NCBI GenBank assembly: GCA_937890785.1
Contig: CALAEC010000182.1
Coordinates: forward strand, 1-36,379
From: an uncultured Actinomycetes bacterium
GTDB lineage: Bacteria > Actinomycetota > UBA4738 > CALAEC01
DNA: 36,379 nucleotides
Direction: 5' to 3'
The notes beneath the pieces were generated by a model, which saw only the letters and a list, made by a program, of their open reading frames with translations, ran no database searches and had not been told where the DNA came from. The position numbers were made by a program, and so were the translations under genes. Within the stretch, counting starts at the first letter, position 1. Each line of letters starts with the position of its first letter. Below are positions 26,790-35,508 of the stretch, piece by piece.

Positions 26790-27455
26790 CTAGGCCTTGC
26801 CGGCCTCGATCGCGTCGACCCGGGCCGCTCCCTCCTCGCCGCACAGCCCGGCGAGGCGGATGCCCCCCGCCTCCAACCGCTCCCGCACCCGACGCCGGAC
26901 CTCGCCGAGCCGACGCTGCAGCGCGCGACCGGGACACGCGGTGTCGGCGTACTCGAGGTGGCCGCGGATCGTCCGAACGCCGACGTCGTACCGGTCCACG
27001 CCCCAGGCCAGCACGTCGACCAGCGCTTGGACCTGCGCCGACGACGGCCGCTGTTCCTGGAAGTTGCCTTCGCACATCACCAAGAGATGGCCGCGCGGGT
27101 CGTAGTTCGTCGAGGTGTCCCCCACCGCCCACCGAGGGCGACCCTCGTACACGTTGCCGTTCCGGTCGATCAGGAGGTGGTAGGCGATGTCCGGCCACCC
27201 GCGGTCCTGGTGGGCGGCCTGGTGTGAACGGAGCCGCGACGGCGCAAGGCGGTTGTCCCGGAGAGCCACTGCGCTGTGGTGCACCGTGATGCGGCGGATC
27301 CGGTGCCGCTCGAAGTCGCCGGTCGGGTTCCGTGCGCCCCAGGCTTGGCGGCAGATCAGCTCGACGGTCCTCTGCGCGCCTGCCGATGCGCGCAGGGGCA
27401 GGACCGCGCTTCCGAGCGTCCCCACCAGCCATCGGAGGAACGACCGCCGGTTCAG
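26790..27455 (-). CDS. Tat-exported PGRP / N-acetylmuramoyl-L-alanine amidase (Amidase_2 type); proposed CTG start
   Basis: Extended N-terminus LNRRSFLRWLVGTLGSAVLPLRASA; body ITVHHSAVALRDN...DIAYHLLIDRNGNVYEGRPRWAVGDTSTNYDPRGHLLVMCEGNF...TIRGHLEYADTACPGR. Confidence 0.85.
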   Translation of the reverse strand: MNRRSFLRWLVGTLGSAVLPLRASAGAQRTVELICRQAWGARNPTGDFERHRIRRITVHHSAVALRDNRLAPSRLRSHQAAHQDRGWPDIAYHLLIDRNGNVYEGRPRWAVGDTSTNYDPRGHLLVMCEGNFQEQRPSSAQVQALVDVLAWGVDRYDVGVRTIRGHLEYADTACPGRALQRRLGEVRRRVRERLEAGGIRLAGLCGEEGAARVDAIEAGKA

Positions 27456-27675
27456 CGGCGGTCTCCGGGCCCGGGCTCCACGCAGAACTCGTGGCCCTCC
27501 GGATCGTGCATCACCGTGTTGTCCTCGTGCCGCTCCACCACCGATGCCCCCAGCCGGACGAGCCGATCGACCTCGATCCCTCGTCGATGTCGCTCCCGAG
27601 GGCGTCCGCCCAGAACCTGGCCACCCGAAGGGCGTCCTGGCAGTCGAACGTGACGTTCTTCACGAACGAGGTCAC
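27452..27675 (-). pseudogene. VOC/glyoxalase-family gene remnant with internal frameshifting deletion
   Basis: Frame 1 N-terminus VTSFVKNVTFDCQDALRVARFWADALGSDIDEG; different frame C-terminus IEVDRLVRLGASVVERHEDNTVMHDPEGHEFCVEPGPGDRR*. Confidence 0.8.
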
Positions 27676-27744
27676 GGCGCGAGGATAGCGGCCCCAGATG
27701 CCGAGAGCCCGGCGACCTTGCGGCTGCCGGGCTCCTCGGCCTTA

Positions 27745-27766
27745 CCGCCCGCGGCCAGGCGGGCGG
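27745..27766. terminator. Candidate clpC terminator hairpin CCGCCCGC-GGCCAG-GCGGGCGG
   Basis: Perfect 8-bp stem, 6-nt loop, 44 nt past clpC stop; no U-tract. Confidence 0.45.
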
Positions 27767-27809
27767 GGTCAGGGAACGACGTTCCTACCCGCGTCGGACG
27801 GCTCGAACC

Positions 27810-30284
27810 CTAGGACTCCTGGCCGGCCAGCTCGACCGGCGGGGTCTCCGGCGGCCGCGAAGCCGGCTCGAACACGAGGTCGCCGTCCCGGGCGTCCACG
27901 ATGATCGTCTGCCCGGCCGTGAACTCCTTGTACAGGAGCTTCTCCGACAGCGGGTCCTCGACCATCCGCTGGATCGTCCGACGCAGCGGCCGGGCACCCA
28001 GTGCGGGGTCGTAGCCCTTCTCGGCCAGAACCTCCTTGGCCCGATCGGTGAGCTCGATCTCCACGTCCTTCGACTGGAGCTGCTCCTCGACCCGGCGGAT
28101 CATCAGGTCGACGATCGACTTCACGTCCTCGCGGGACAGCGAGTGGAACACGATGATCTCGTCGATCCGATTCAGGAACTCGGGACGGAAGGAGCGCTTC
28201 AGCTCCTCCATCACCTTGTCCTTCATCTTCTCGTAGGTGACCTCCGCGTCCCCCCCCGGCGAGAACCCGAGTGTGGTGCCCTTCTGGATGTCCCGGGTCC
28301 CCAGGTTCGAGGTCATGATGATCACGGTGTTCTTGAAGTCCACCGTGTGCCCCTGAGCGTCCGTCAGGTGCCCGTCCTCGAGGATCTGGAGCAGCGTGTT
28401 GAACACGTCCGGGTGGGCCTTCTCGATCTCGTCGAACAGGACCACCGAGAACGGCTTCCGGCGCACGGCCTCGGTCAGCTGGCCACCCTCCTCGTACCCG
28501 ACGTAACCGGGCGGCGAGCCGATCAGCCGCGACACCGTGTGCTTCTCCATGTACTCGGACATGTCGAGCTGCACCAGCGCGCCCTCGTCGCCGAACAGGA
28601 ACTCGGCCAGGGCCTTCGACAGCTCGGTCTTCCCCACGCCCGAGGGGCCCAGGAAGATGAACGAGCCGCTGGGACGCTTGGGGTCCTTGAGCCCGGTGCG
28701 GGTCCGGCGGATCGCCTTGGAAACCGCGTTCACGGCCTCCTTCTGGTCGACGATCCGCTTGTGCAGCTCGTCCTCCATCCGGAGGAGCTTCTGGGTCTCC
28801 TCCTCGGTGAGCTTGAACACCGGGATGCCGGTCCACGCCGAGAGGACCTCGGCGATCTCCTCCTCGTCGACCTCGGACAGGACGTCGAGCTCGCCGGACT
28901 TCCACTCCTGCTCCCGGCGGCTGCGCTCGGAGATGAGCTCCTGCTCCTGGTCCTTCAGCGCCTGGGCCCGCTGGAAGTCCTGGGAGTCCACTGCGGACTC
29001 CTTCTGCATGCGGACGTCGGCGATCTTCTCGTCGACCTCGCGAACGTCGGGCGGCGCGGTCATGCGGCGGATCCGCATCCGCGACCCGGCCTCGTCGATC
29101 AGGTCGATGGCCTTGTCCGGCAGGTACCGGTCGCTGATGTAGCGGTCCGAGAGGTTCGCCGCCGCCACCAGGGCGTCGTCGGTGAAGGAGACGCGGTGGT
29201 GCGACTCGTACCGGTCCCGCAGTCCCTTGAGGATGTCGATCGTGTGGGCCACGGTGGGCTCGCTCACGTCGATCGGCTGGAACCGCCGCTCCAGCGCAGC
29301 GTCCTTCTCGAGGTGCTTGCGGTACTCGTCACGGGTGGTCGCCCCGATCGTCTGCAGCTCGCCACGGGCCAGCATCGGCTTCAGGATGCTGGCCGCGTCG
29401 ATGGCACCCTCGGCAGCGCCCGCGCCGACCAGCGTGTGGAGCTCGTCGATGAACAGCACGATGTCGCCGCGGCTTCGGATCTCCTTGAGCACCTTCTTCA
29501 GGCGCTCCTCGAAGTCGCCGCGGTACCGCGACCCGGCCACGAGCGCACCGAGGTCGAGCGTGTAGATCTGCTTGCCCTTCAGCGTCTCCGGCACATCGCC
29601 CTTGACGATCTTCTGGGCCAGCCCCTCGACCACGGCCGTCTTGCCGACACCGGGGTCGCCGATCAGCACGGGGTTGTTCTTGGTGCGGCGGGACAGGACC
29701 TGCATGACCCGTTCGATCTCCTTGTCGCGGCCGATCACCGGGTCGAGCTTCGAGTCCCGGGCCAGCTGGGTCAGGTTGCGGCCGAACTGGTCGAGGACCA
29801 TCGACCCCTGCGGCGGAGCCTCGCCGGGCGCGGTCTCCTTACCGCCGGTGTAGCCGGACAGCAGCTGGATGACCTGCTGGCGGACCCGGTTGAGGTCCGC
29901 GCCGAGCTTCTGGAGCACCTGGGCGGCAACGCCCTCCCCCTCGCGGATCAGGCCGAGGAGGATGTGCTCGGTGCCGATGTAGTTGTGGCCGAGCTGAAGG
30001 GCCTCACGGAGCGACAGCTCAAGGACCTTCTTGGCCCGGGGCGTGAACGGGATGTGGCCGGTGGGAGCCGACTGGCCCTGGCCGATGATCTCCTCGACCT
30101 GCTGGCGGACGGCTTCCAGGGAGATCCCCAGAGACTCCAGGGCCTTGGCGGCCACGCCCTCGCCCTCGTGGATGAGGCCGAGGAGGATGTGCTCGGTTCC
30201 GATGTAGTTGTGGTTGAGCATCCTGGCCTCTTCCTGGGCCAGGACCACGACGCGACGGGCTCGGTCGGTGAATCGCTCGAACAT
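27810..30284 (-). CDS. clpC: ATP-dependent Clp protease ATP-binding subunit ClpC
   Basis: [70 protein letters not shown]; two AAA modules ([18 protein letters not shown]), UVR-like linker. Confidence 0.98.
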   Translation of the reverse strand: MFERFTDRARRVVVLAQEEARMLNHNYIGTEHILLGLIHEGEGVAAKALESLGISLEAVRQQVEEIIGQGQSAPTGHIPFTPRAKKVLELSLREALQLGHNYIGTEHILLGLIREGEGVAAQVLQKLGADLNRVRQQVIQLLSGYTGGKETAPGEAPPQGSMVLDQFGRNLTQLARDSKLDPVIGRDKEIERVMQVLSRRTKNNPVLIGDPGVGKTAVVEGLAQKIVKGDVPETLKGKQIYTLDLGALVAGSRYRGDFEERLKKVLKEIRSRGDIVLFIDELHTLVGAGAAEGAIDAASILKPMLARGELQTIGATTRDEYRKHLEKDAALERRFQPIDVSEPTVAHTIDILKGLRDRYESHHRVSFTDDALVAAANLSDRYISDRYLPDKAIDLIDEAGSRMRIRRMTAPPDVREVDEKIADVRMQKESAVDSQDFQRAQALKDQEQELISERSRREQEWKSGELDVLSEVDEEEIAEVLSAWTGIPVFKLTEEETQKLLRMEDELHKRIVDQKEAVNAVSKAIRRTRTGLKDPKRPSGSFIFLGPSGVGKTELSKALAEFLFGDEGALVQLDMSEYMEKHTVSRLIGSPPGYVGYEEGGQLTEAVRRKPFSVVLFDEIEKAHPDVFNTLLQILEDGHLTDAQGHTVDFKNTVIIMTSNLGTRDIQKGTTLGFSPGGDAEVTYEKMKDKVMEELKRSFRPEFLNRIDEIIVFHSLSREDVKSIVDLMIRRVEEQLQSKDVEIELTDRAKEVLAEKGYDPALGARPLRRTIQRMVEDPLSEKLLYKEFTAGQTIIVDARDGDLVFEPASRPPETPPVELAGQES

Positions 30285-30359
30285 CCGCTTCCTCTCCCTC
30301 CGGCCGGCTGGTCCGGCCTCGGGCTTCGCCTCAGGGATCCTCGGAACCCCGTCCTACCC

Positions 30360-30373
30360 CCGAGGCGCCTCGG
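30360..30373. repeat. Perfect palindrome CCGAGGCGCCTCGG upstream of clpC
   Basis: 14-bp palindrome in clpC leader/promoter region. Confidence 0.5.
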
Positions 30374-30482
30374 GCGCCCCCGGCGCTTGATCGCGCCCCC
30401 GGAGCGCCCGTCAGGCCGATTCTACCATCGGGCTCGGATGCGACCTCCGCACCCGTTTCCACATGTTCCAACCAGGGGCCTT

Positions 30483-30510
30483 CCCCCCGTATTTCGGCTC
30501 GACCGGGGGG
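30483..30510. terminator. Inverted repeat CCCCCCG-N14-CGGGGGG 3' of YtxH gene, candidate terminator
   Basis: Perfect 7-bp arms. Confidence 0.35.
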
Positions 30511-30540
30511 CCGGATGAGCGCCCGGCGCGGATTTCCCGG

Positions 30541-30792
30541 CTAGGTCGATGTGGCCTTGGAGCCCTTGACCTTGGCCTTGACCTCTTCCTCGGCGTCCTC
30601 GACCGCCCGGATCCCTCGCTGGGCCCCGGCCTCCACGACCTCCTTGCCTCGGGTGACCGCGCGCTGGACCGAGGGATTGCCCATGAAGGAGTCCCACGAC
30701 GCCTTGAGCTCCTCGTACCGCTCGCGCCCGGCCTTCGTCCCCAGGACGTATCCGACGCCGAACCCGACCAACAGTCCCGTCTTGAACCCCAT
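30541..30792 (-). CDS. YtxH-like small protein
   Basis: MGFKTGLLVGFGVGYVLGTKAGRERYEELKASWDSFMGNPSVQRAVTRGKEVVEAG; SD AAGGAGG. Confidence 0.75.
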   Translation of the reverse strand: MGFKTGLLVGFGVGYVLGTKAGRERYEELKASWDSFMGNPSVQRAVTRGKEVVEAGAQRGIRAVEDAEEEVKAKVKGSKATST

Positions 30793-30885
30793 CCGCCACC
30801 TCCTTGTCCTGTTGGCACCATTCTTTCCCAACCGGGCCGCACTCTACCAACGGGGTAGGAAGGAGACGAGCAGGAAGGAGGCGCC

Positions 30886-31116
30886 ATGGCGGATCGCCAC
30901 CGGCACGACGACGTGGTCCACGGGCACACGCACCATCACGTGGTCCACTATCTGTCCCACGGCCTGGACTGGAGCCATCTCCCGGCCACGCACGAGCACG
31001 AGCACAACCATCCGGCCGTCGAGCACGAGCACCAAGAGCACGAAGATCCTGGCCACGAGCACGAGCGCGAGGCCCACATCCACGACCACGCCAGCCCGGC
31101 GGCCTCGCCCGCCTAG
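30886..31116 (+). CDS. Histidine-rich micro-protein (76 aa, 22 His), possible metal binder
   Basis: MADRHRHDDVVHGHTHHHVVHYLSHGLDWSHLPATHEHEHNHPAVEHEHQEHEDPGHEHEREAHIHDHASPAASPA*; SD AAGGAGG 5-6 nt before ATG. Confidence 0.75.
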   Translation: MADRHRHDDVVHGHTHHHVVHYLSHGLDWSHLPATHEHEHNHPAVEHEHQEHEDPGHEHEREAHIHDHASPAASPA

Positions 31117-32390
31117 TGCAGCGGGTCTTCGTGGGACCGGGTGACGATCCCGAACCGTGACTTCCAGTAGTTCGGGCTCGGCTTCCGTCGGTGCCAGCTC
31201 GGGAAGAAGACCTTCCTGTCCCGGTCGAGGAGATTGACCCGCTCCCCGTTCGTGGTGAAGGTGCGCATGACGGGGCGCCAGGGAACGGCGCCCTGGGCCT
31301 CGCCCGGGGTCAGCGGCTGATCGGTCACGGCGAACACCCCGAGCTGGCTCTCCTCGGCCAGCACGTGGTCGTCGGGCCCCAGCCGGACCGGCACCGAGGA
31401 GTAGGTCTCGTCCCGGAAGCCCTCGAGCGCTCGGACCAGCCGCTCGCCCCCCGCGCCGCCGGTCCGCTGCAGTGCCTCGGCCACCGCCCGGACCGCGTCG
31501 TAGCCCTCCTGCTCGAAGCCGACCGGCGGATGTCCGTACGCCGCCTCGAACCGCTCGCGGAAGCGATGGACCCGCGGGATCATGTCGGCCCAGCCCGCCC
31601 AGGTGTACGGGAGGCAGACGACGGCGCCGGTCGGCAGGTTGCGATTGAGGACGGCCTCGTTGACGGCGGCGAGCTGCCCGCCGTCCCGTGCGTGGCTGAC
31701 CGGCCGCAACGCCAAGACCGCGTCCGCCCCGAGGAGCGTCTCGGCCGGCGAGGCACCTTCCTCGGCCAGCGCCTCCGCGCCGAGCGTCGCATCGTCCAGC
31801 ACCGCGATCGAATCGTGCCCTCGGTCGACCACCAGGTACCGGGCCAGGACCCGAGCCTGCCAGCGATGCGGGATCGAGGCCTGGAAGGCGAGTCGGAACA
31901 GGGCACGGTCCGTGTACAGGTCGCCGCCCAGGAGGATCACCGGCACCCCGGCGGCTTCGATCTCCGGCCGGGCGTCGGCCACGGCGTGAGCCGACCCGAC
32001 CACGAACACTGCCGGAGGCCCTCCGGTCAAGACCTGCCGAAGAGCATCGAGCGGGTCCGCCGGGGGCCGAACGTCGAGCGAGACGCCGACCTGGTCCGCG
32101 GCCAGCTCCATCCCCTCGAGGTACGAGTGGTGCACCCCTTCGTCAAGGATCACGGGCAGGACGGTGCCGACTGGCGACGGCGTCACGGTAGGCCCCGGCC
32201 CCGGCCCCGGCCTCGGCCCGGCGCCCCCTTCACCCTCGGTACAGGCACCGAGGAGAAGCAGGAGCGTGACCAGACAGGCCGTGGGGCGGCCCCGCGCAGC
32301 GAGGCAGGGCCCCCGCAGCGAGTGGTTGCGCTGCGGGGTGCCGAGCGTCAGCAGGGGCCGCCCGGAGGTGGGCGTCTGGCCGCGCGCCAC
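31113..32390 (-). CDS. Branched-chain-amino-acid-type substrate-binding lipoprotein; N-terminus uncertain
   Basis: ACLVTLLLLLGACTEGEG lipobox; GPGPGP linker; VGTVLPVILDEGVHHSYLEGMELAADQVG...VVGSAHAVADARPEIEAAGVPVILLGG...RFRERFEAAYGHPPVGFEQEGYDAVRAVAEAL. Confidence 0.75.
   Translation of the reverse strand: MARGQTPTSGRPLLTLGTPQRNHSLRGPCLAARGRPTACLVTLLLLLGACTEGEGGAGPRPGPGPGPTVTPSPVGTVLPVILDEGVHHSYLEGMELAADQVGVSLDVRPPADPLDALRQVLTGGPPAVFVVGSAHAVADARPEIEAAGVPVILLGGDLYTDRALFRLAFQASIPHRWQARVLARYLVVDRGHDSIAVLDDATLGAEALAEEGASPAETLLGADAVLALRPVSHARDGGQLAAVNEAVLNRNLPTGAVVCLPYTWAGWADMIPRVHRFRERFEAAYGHPPVGFEQEGYDAVRAVAEALQRTGGAGGERLVRALEGFRDETYSSVPVRLGPDDHVLAEESQLGVFAVTDQPLTPGEAQGAVPWRPVMRTFTTNGERVNLLDRDRKVFFPSWHRRKPSPNYWKSRFGIVTRSHEDPLH
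32191..32221. repeat. Imperfect GGCCCC hexamer tandem encoding Gly-Pro linker of the lipoprotein
   Basis: ggccccggccccggccccggcctcggcccgg. Confidence 0.6.
32311..32338. terminator. Strong inverted repeat CCCCGCAGCG-AGTGGTTG-CGCTGCGGGG 3' of lysS
   Basis: Perfect 10-bp stem, 8-nt loop, 55 nt past lysS stop. Confidence 0.5.
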
Positions 32391-32392
32391 GG

Positions 32393-33877
32393 TCAGGATT
32401 CGGGACGGAGCGCGGGGAACAGGATGACCTCGCGGAGGGACGGTGCGTCGGTGAGGACCATCAGCAGACGATCCACGCCCAGCCCCATGCCCCCGGCCGG
32501 CGGCATCCCGTGCTCCAGGGCCACCAGGAACTCCTGGTCGAACGGATGGGCCTCGTCGTCGCCGGCGGCGGCCTGGGCACGCTGCATCTCGAAACGGGCC
32601 CGCTGCTCGTCCGGATCGGTCAGCTCCGAGTACGCCGGCACGATCTCCACGCCCCCCATGATCAGGTCGAAGTGTTCGGTGACGCGCGGATCCTCCCGGT
32701 GCGGTCGCGCCAGCGGTGAAACCTCACGCGGGAAGTCCTTGACGATCGTGGGCGCCACCAGGTTCGACTCGACCAGCTTCTCGAACAGCTCGACGACGAG
32801 CTTCCCGGCCGGCCAGGCCGGGTCGTAGCCGACCCCTCGCTCGTCGGCGACCCGCTGGAGGTCCTCGACCGGCGTGTCGGTGGTGACGTCGCGCCCGACC
32901 GCTTCGGCCACGGCGTCATGGAGCGTGATCCGAGGCCATGGACGGTCCAGATCGACCCCGGTGCCGCGCCATGAGTACGTCCGCGAGCCGTTCACGGCTT
33001 CGGCCGAGGCCTTCACCAACCCCTCGGTCAGATCCATCATGTCCTCGTACGTCCCGTACGCCTGGTACGCCTCGAGCATCGTGAACTCAGGGTTGTACTT
33101 GGGCGAGATCCCCTCGTTCCGAAACGTCCGGCCGATCTCGTACACGCGCTCCATCCCACCGACCAGCAGCCGCTTCAGGTACAGCTCGAGCGCGATGCGC
33201 AGGTACATGTCGATGTCGAGGGCCCCGTGGTGCGTGACGAACGGCCGGGCCAAGCCCCCGCCCGCCACCGGCTGCAGCACCGGGGTCTCGACCTCGACGA
33301 AGCCGAGCCCGTCGAGATGGCCCCGTAGGGCCGCGAGCATGCGCGCCCGGGCGGCAAGCCGGGCTCTGGCCTCCTCGTTCGTGGCCAGGTCGAGGTACCG
33401 GCGCCGGTACCGCAGCTCGACGTCCCGCAGGCCGTGCCACTTCTCCGGGAGCGGCCGCAACGACTTCGTCAGCAGCACCAGCCGCGCCGGCCGGACCGAG
33501 AGCTCGCCGCGCTTCGTCCGCACGACCTCCCCCTCCGCTCCGATCCAGTCGCCGAGGTCGAGATCCTCGAGCGCCGCGTACGCGTCGGCGCCGAGGGTCT
33601 CCGCGGACAGGAACAGCTGGACGTCTCCGGTACCGTCGCGGAGCACGCCGAACGAGAGCTTCCCGTGTTCTCGCAACCCCACCAGGCGCCCGGCCACCCG
33701 GACCACCTGCCCGCTGTCCTCGCCCGGCTCGAGTCCCGCAAACTTCCCGGCGATCTCCGCCGTGGTGGCGTCCCGGTCGAACCGCAGGGCGAACGGCTCG
33801 ATCCCCTTGGCCCGCAACCGTTCCAGCTTCTCGCGCCGGACCGTGAGGACGTCCTGTGCGGTCGCGTCCTCTGTCAT
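32393..33877 (-). CDS. lysS: Lysyl-tRNA synthetase, class II
   Basis: 494 aa; VRREKLERLRAKGIEPFALRFDRD...GLRDVELRYRRRYLDLATNEEAR...FVEVETPVLQPVAGGGLARPFVTHHGALDIDMYLRIALELYLKRLLVGGMERVYEIGRTFRNEGISPKYNPEFTMLEAYQAYG...GGMGLGVDRLLMVLTDA. Confidence 0.97.
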   Translation of the reverse strand: MTEDATAQDVLTVRREKLERLRAKGIEPFALRFDRDATTAEIAGKFAGLEPGEDSGQVVRVAGRLVGLREHGKLSFGVLRDGTGDVQLFLSAETLGADAYAALEDLDLGDWIGAEGEVVRTKRGELSVRPARLVLLTKSLRPLPEKWHGLRDVELRYRRRYLDLATNEEARARLAARARMLAALRGHLDGLGFVEVETPVLQPVAGGGLARPFVTHHGALDIDMYLRIALELYLKRLLVGGMERVYEIGRTFRNEGISPKYNPEFTMLEAYQAYGTYEDMMDLTEGLVKASAEAVNGSRTYSWRGTGVDLDRPWPRITLHDAVAEAVGRDVTTDTPVEDLQRVADERGVGYDPAWPAGKLVVELFEKLVESNLVAPTIVKDFPREVSPLARPHREDPRVTEHFDLIMGGVEIVPAYSELTDPDEQRARFEMQRAQAAAGDDEAHPFDQEFLVALEHGMPPAGGMGLGVDRLLMVLTDAPSLREVILFPALRPES

Positions 33878-34638
33878 GCGTTCTTCTCGAACACCAGGCG
33901 GAGGCCCTCGAGCGTGAGCCACGGCTCGTGGTGGTCGACCGTCCGGCACTCCTCGATCACCACCGGTGCGAGGCCGCCGGTGGCGATCACCGTCGGCTGA
34001 CCGAGCTCCTTGGCGATCCGCTCGATCATCCCGTCGATCAGCGCGGCGTAGCCGAAGATCAGCCCGGACTGCACGCTCTCCACGGTGTTCTTGCCGATCG
34101 CGGCCTGGGGCGCGACCATCTCCACCAGCGGCAAGCGCGCGGTGTGCTCGAACAGCGCCCGGGCCGCGATCTGGAGCCCCGGGGCGATCGCGCCGCCGAC
34201 GTACTCGCCGCGCTCCGACACGCAGTCGAACGTGGTGGCCGTCCCGAAGTCGACGACCACACAGGGCCCGCCATACCGGGTGAAGGCGGCCAGCGCGTTG
34301 ACGATGCGGTCGGCGCCGACCTCCTTGGGGTTGTCGGTCAATACGGGCACGCCCGTCTTCACCCCCGGCTCCACCACCACCGGCGGGAACCGGAAGTACC
34401 GGCGGACCATCTCCCGGATCGCCTGGGTGGCGCTCGGCACCACGCTCGAGAGCACCACGCCGGTCACGTTGCGGTCGAACGAGAGATCCTGCTGCTGGAG
34501 GAACCCGCCGAACAGAAGGGCCAGCTCGTCGGCGGTGCGGTCCGGAACCGTGGCCATCCGCCACCGCCACGCCAGCTCCTCGTCGCGGAACACGCCGACG
34601 ACGGTCTCGGTGTTGCCCACGTCGATGGCCAGCAGCAT
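33874..34638 (-). CDS. coaX: Type III pantothenate kinase
   Basis: MLLAIDVGNTETVVGVFRDEELAWRWRMATVPDRTADELALLFGGFL...GADRIVNALAAFTRYGGPCVVVDFGTATTFDCVSERGEYVGGAIAPGLQIAARALFEHTARLP. Confidence 0.97.
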   Translation of the reverse strand: MLLAIDVGNTETVVGVFRDEELAWRWRMATVPDRTADELALLFGGFLQQQDLSFDRNVTGVVLSSVVPSATQAIREMVRRYFRFPPVVVEPGVKTGVPVLTDNPKEVGADRIVNALAAFTRYGGPCVVVDFGTATTFDCVSERGEYVGGAIAPGLQIAARALFEHTARLPLVEMVAPQAAIGKNTVESVQSGLIFGYAALIDGMIERIAKELGQPTVIATGGLAPVVIEECRTVDHHEPWLTLEGLRLVFEKNA

Positions 34639-34653
34639 CGCTCGTATCCTCCC

Positions 34654-35508
34654 TCAATCGGACGGCCGCAGGAGCAGGTTGTCGATCAGCCTTGCCGGGC
34701 CGACGCGAGCGGCAACCAGGGCCCGGGCCGGTCCGCGCAGCCGGTCGACCTCCTCGAACGTGTCCTCGTCGACCACGGCCACGTAGTCGAGCGCGGCCAA
34801 CGGCTCGGCCCCGATCCGGCGGGCCAGCTCAGCCCGAAGCACCCGGGCATCGCGCTCGCCGCCCTCCACGAGCCACGCCGCCCGGGCCAGGGCCTCGTAC
34901 AGGCACGTGGCGGCCCGGCGCTCCTCGGCCGAGAGATAGGTGTTGCGCGAGGACAGCGCCAGCCCGTCCCGCTCACGGACGGTCGGACAGCCGACGATCT
35001 CCGCCGGCAGGTCGAGGTCGCGGACCATCCGCAGGACGATGAACAGTTGCTGGGCGTCCTTCTCACCGAAGTAGGCCCGGCACGGCCCCACGATCCCCAG
35101 CAGCTTCGCCACCACGGTGCTGACGCCCCGGAAGTGCCCAGGTCGCGAAGCGCCCTCGAGCCGGTTCCCCACCGGGCCGGGATCAACGGTGACTTCGGGA
35201 GGACCGCCCGGATACATCTCGTCGGCGTCCGGCGCGAACACCGCATCGACGCCCTCCTTCTCGCAGATGCCGAGATCGCGGTCGAGGTCGCGCGGGTACG
35301 CCGCCACGTCCTCCGCCGGGCCGAACTGAAGCGGGTTGACGAAGATCGACACGGCGACCAGGTCGGCTTCCTCGCGAGCCCGGGCCATCAGTGAGCGGTG
35401 CCCGTCGTGGAGGAACCCCAACGTGGGGACGAAGCCGACGCCCCGGCCGGCGGCCCGGGCCTCCACCATGGCCTCGCGGAACGCCTCGCGGGTCCGGATC
35501 ACCTCCAC
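34654..35508 (-). CDS. panC: Pantothenate synthetase
   Basis: GFVPTLGFLHDGHRSLMARAREEADLVAVSIFVNPLQFGPAEDVAAYPRDLDRDLGICEKEGVDAVFAPDADEMYP...GVSTVVAKLLGIVGPCRAYFGEKDAQQLFI. Confidence 0.97.
   Translation of the reverse strand: MEVIRTREAFREAMVEARAAGRGVGFVPTLGFLHDGHRSLMARAREEADLVAVSIFVNPLQFGPAEDVAAYPRDLDRDLGICEKEGVDAVFAPDADEMYPGGPPEVTVDPGPVGNRLEGASRPGHFRGVSTVVAKLLGIVGPCRAYFGEKDAQQLFIVLRMVRDLDLPAEIVGCPTVRERDGLALSSRNTYLSAEERRAATCLYEALARAAWLVEGGERDARVLRAELARRIGAEPLAALDYVAVVDEDTFEEVDRLRGPARALVAARVGPARLIDNLLLRPSD

Noticed and set aside
28143-30518. 791-aa open frame antisense to clpC
   Set aside because: Composition-driven: antisense frame of a GC3-rich gene rarely meets stops. ClpC on the minus strand is unmistakable, and the antisense product is low-complexity L/D/V/H-rich.
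30844-30858. CTACC-AACGG-GGTAG repeat between YtxH and His-rich genes as an operator
   Set aside because: 5-bp arms only; too weak without conservation data.
30988-31075. GAGCAC hexamer repeats in the His-rich gene as a possible tandem repeat/CRISPR-like array
   Set aside because: Simply codes for Glu-His runs; no spacer structure.
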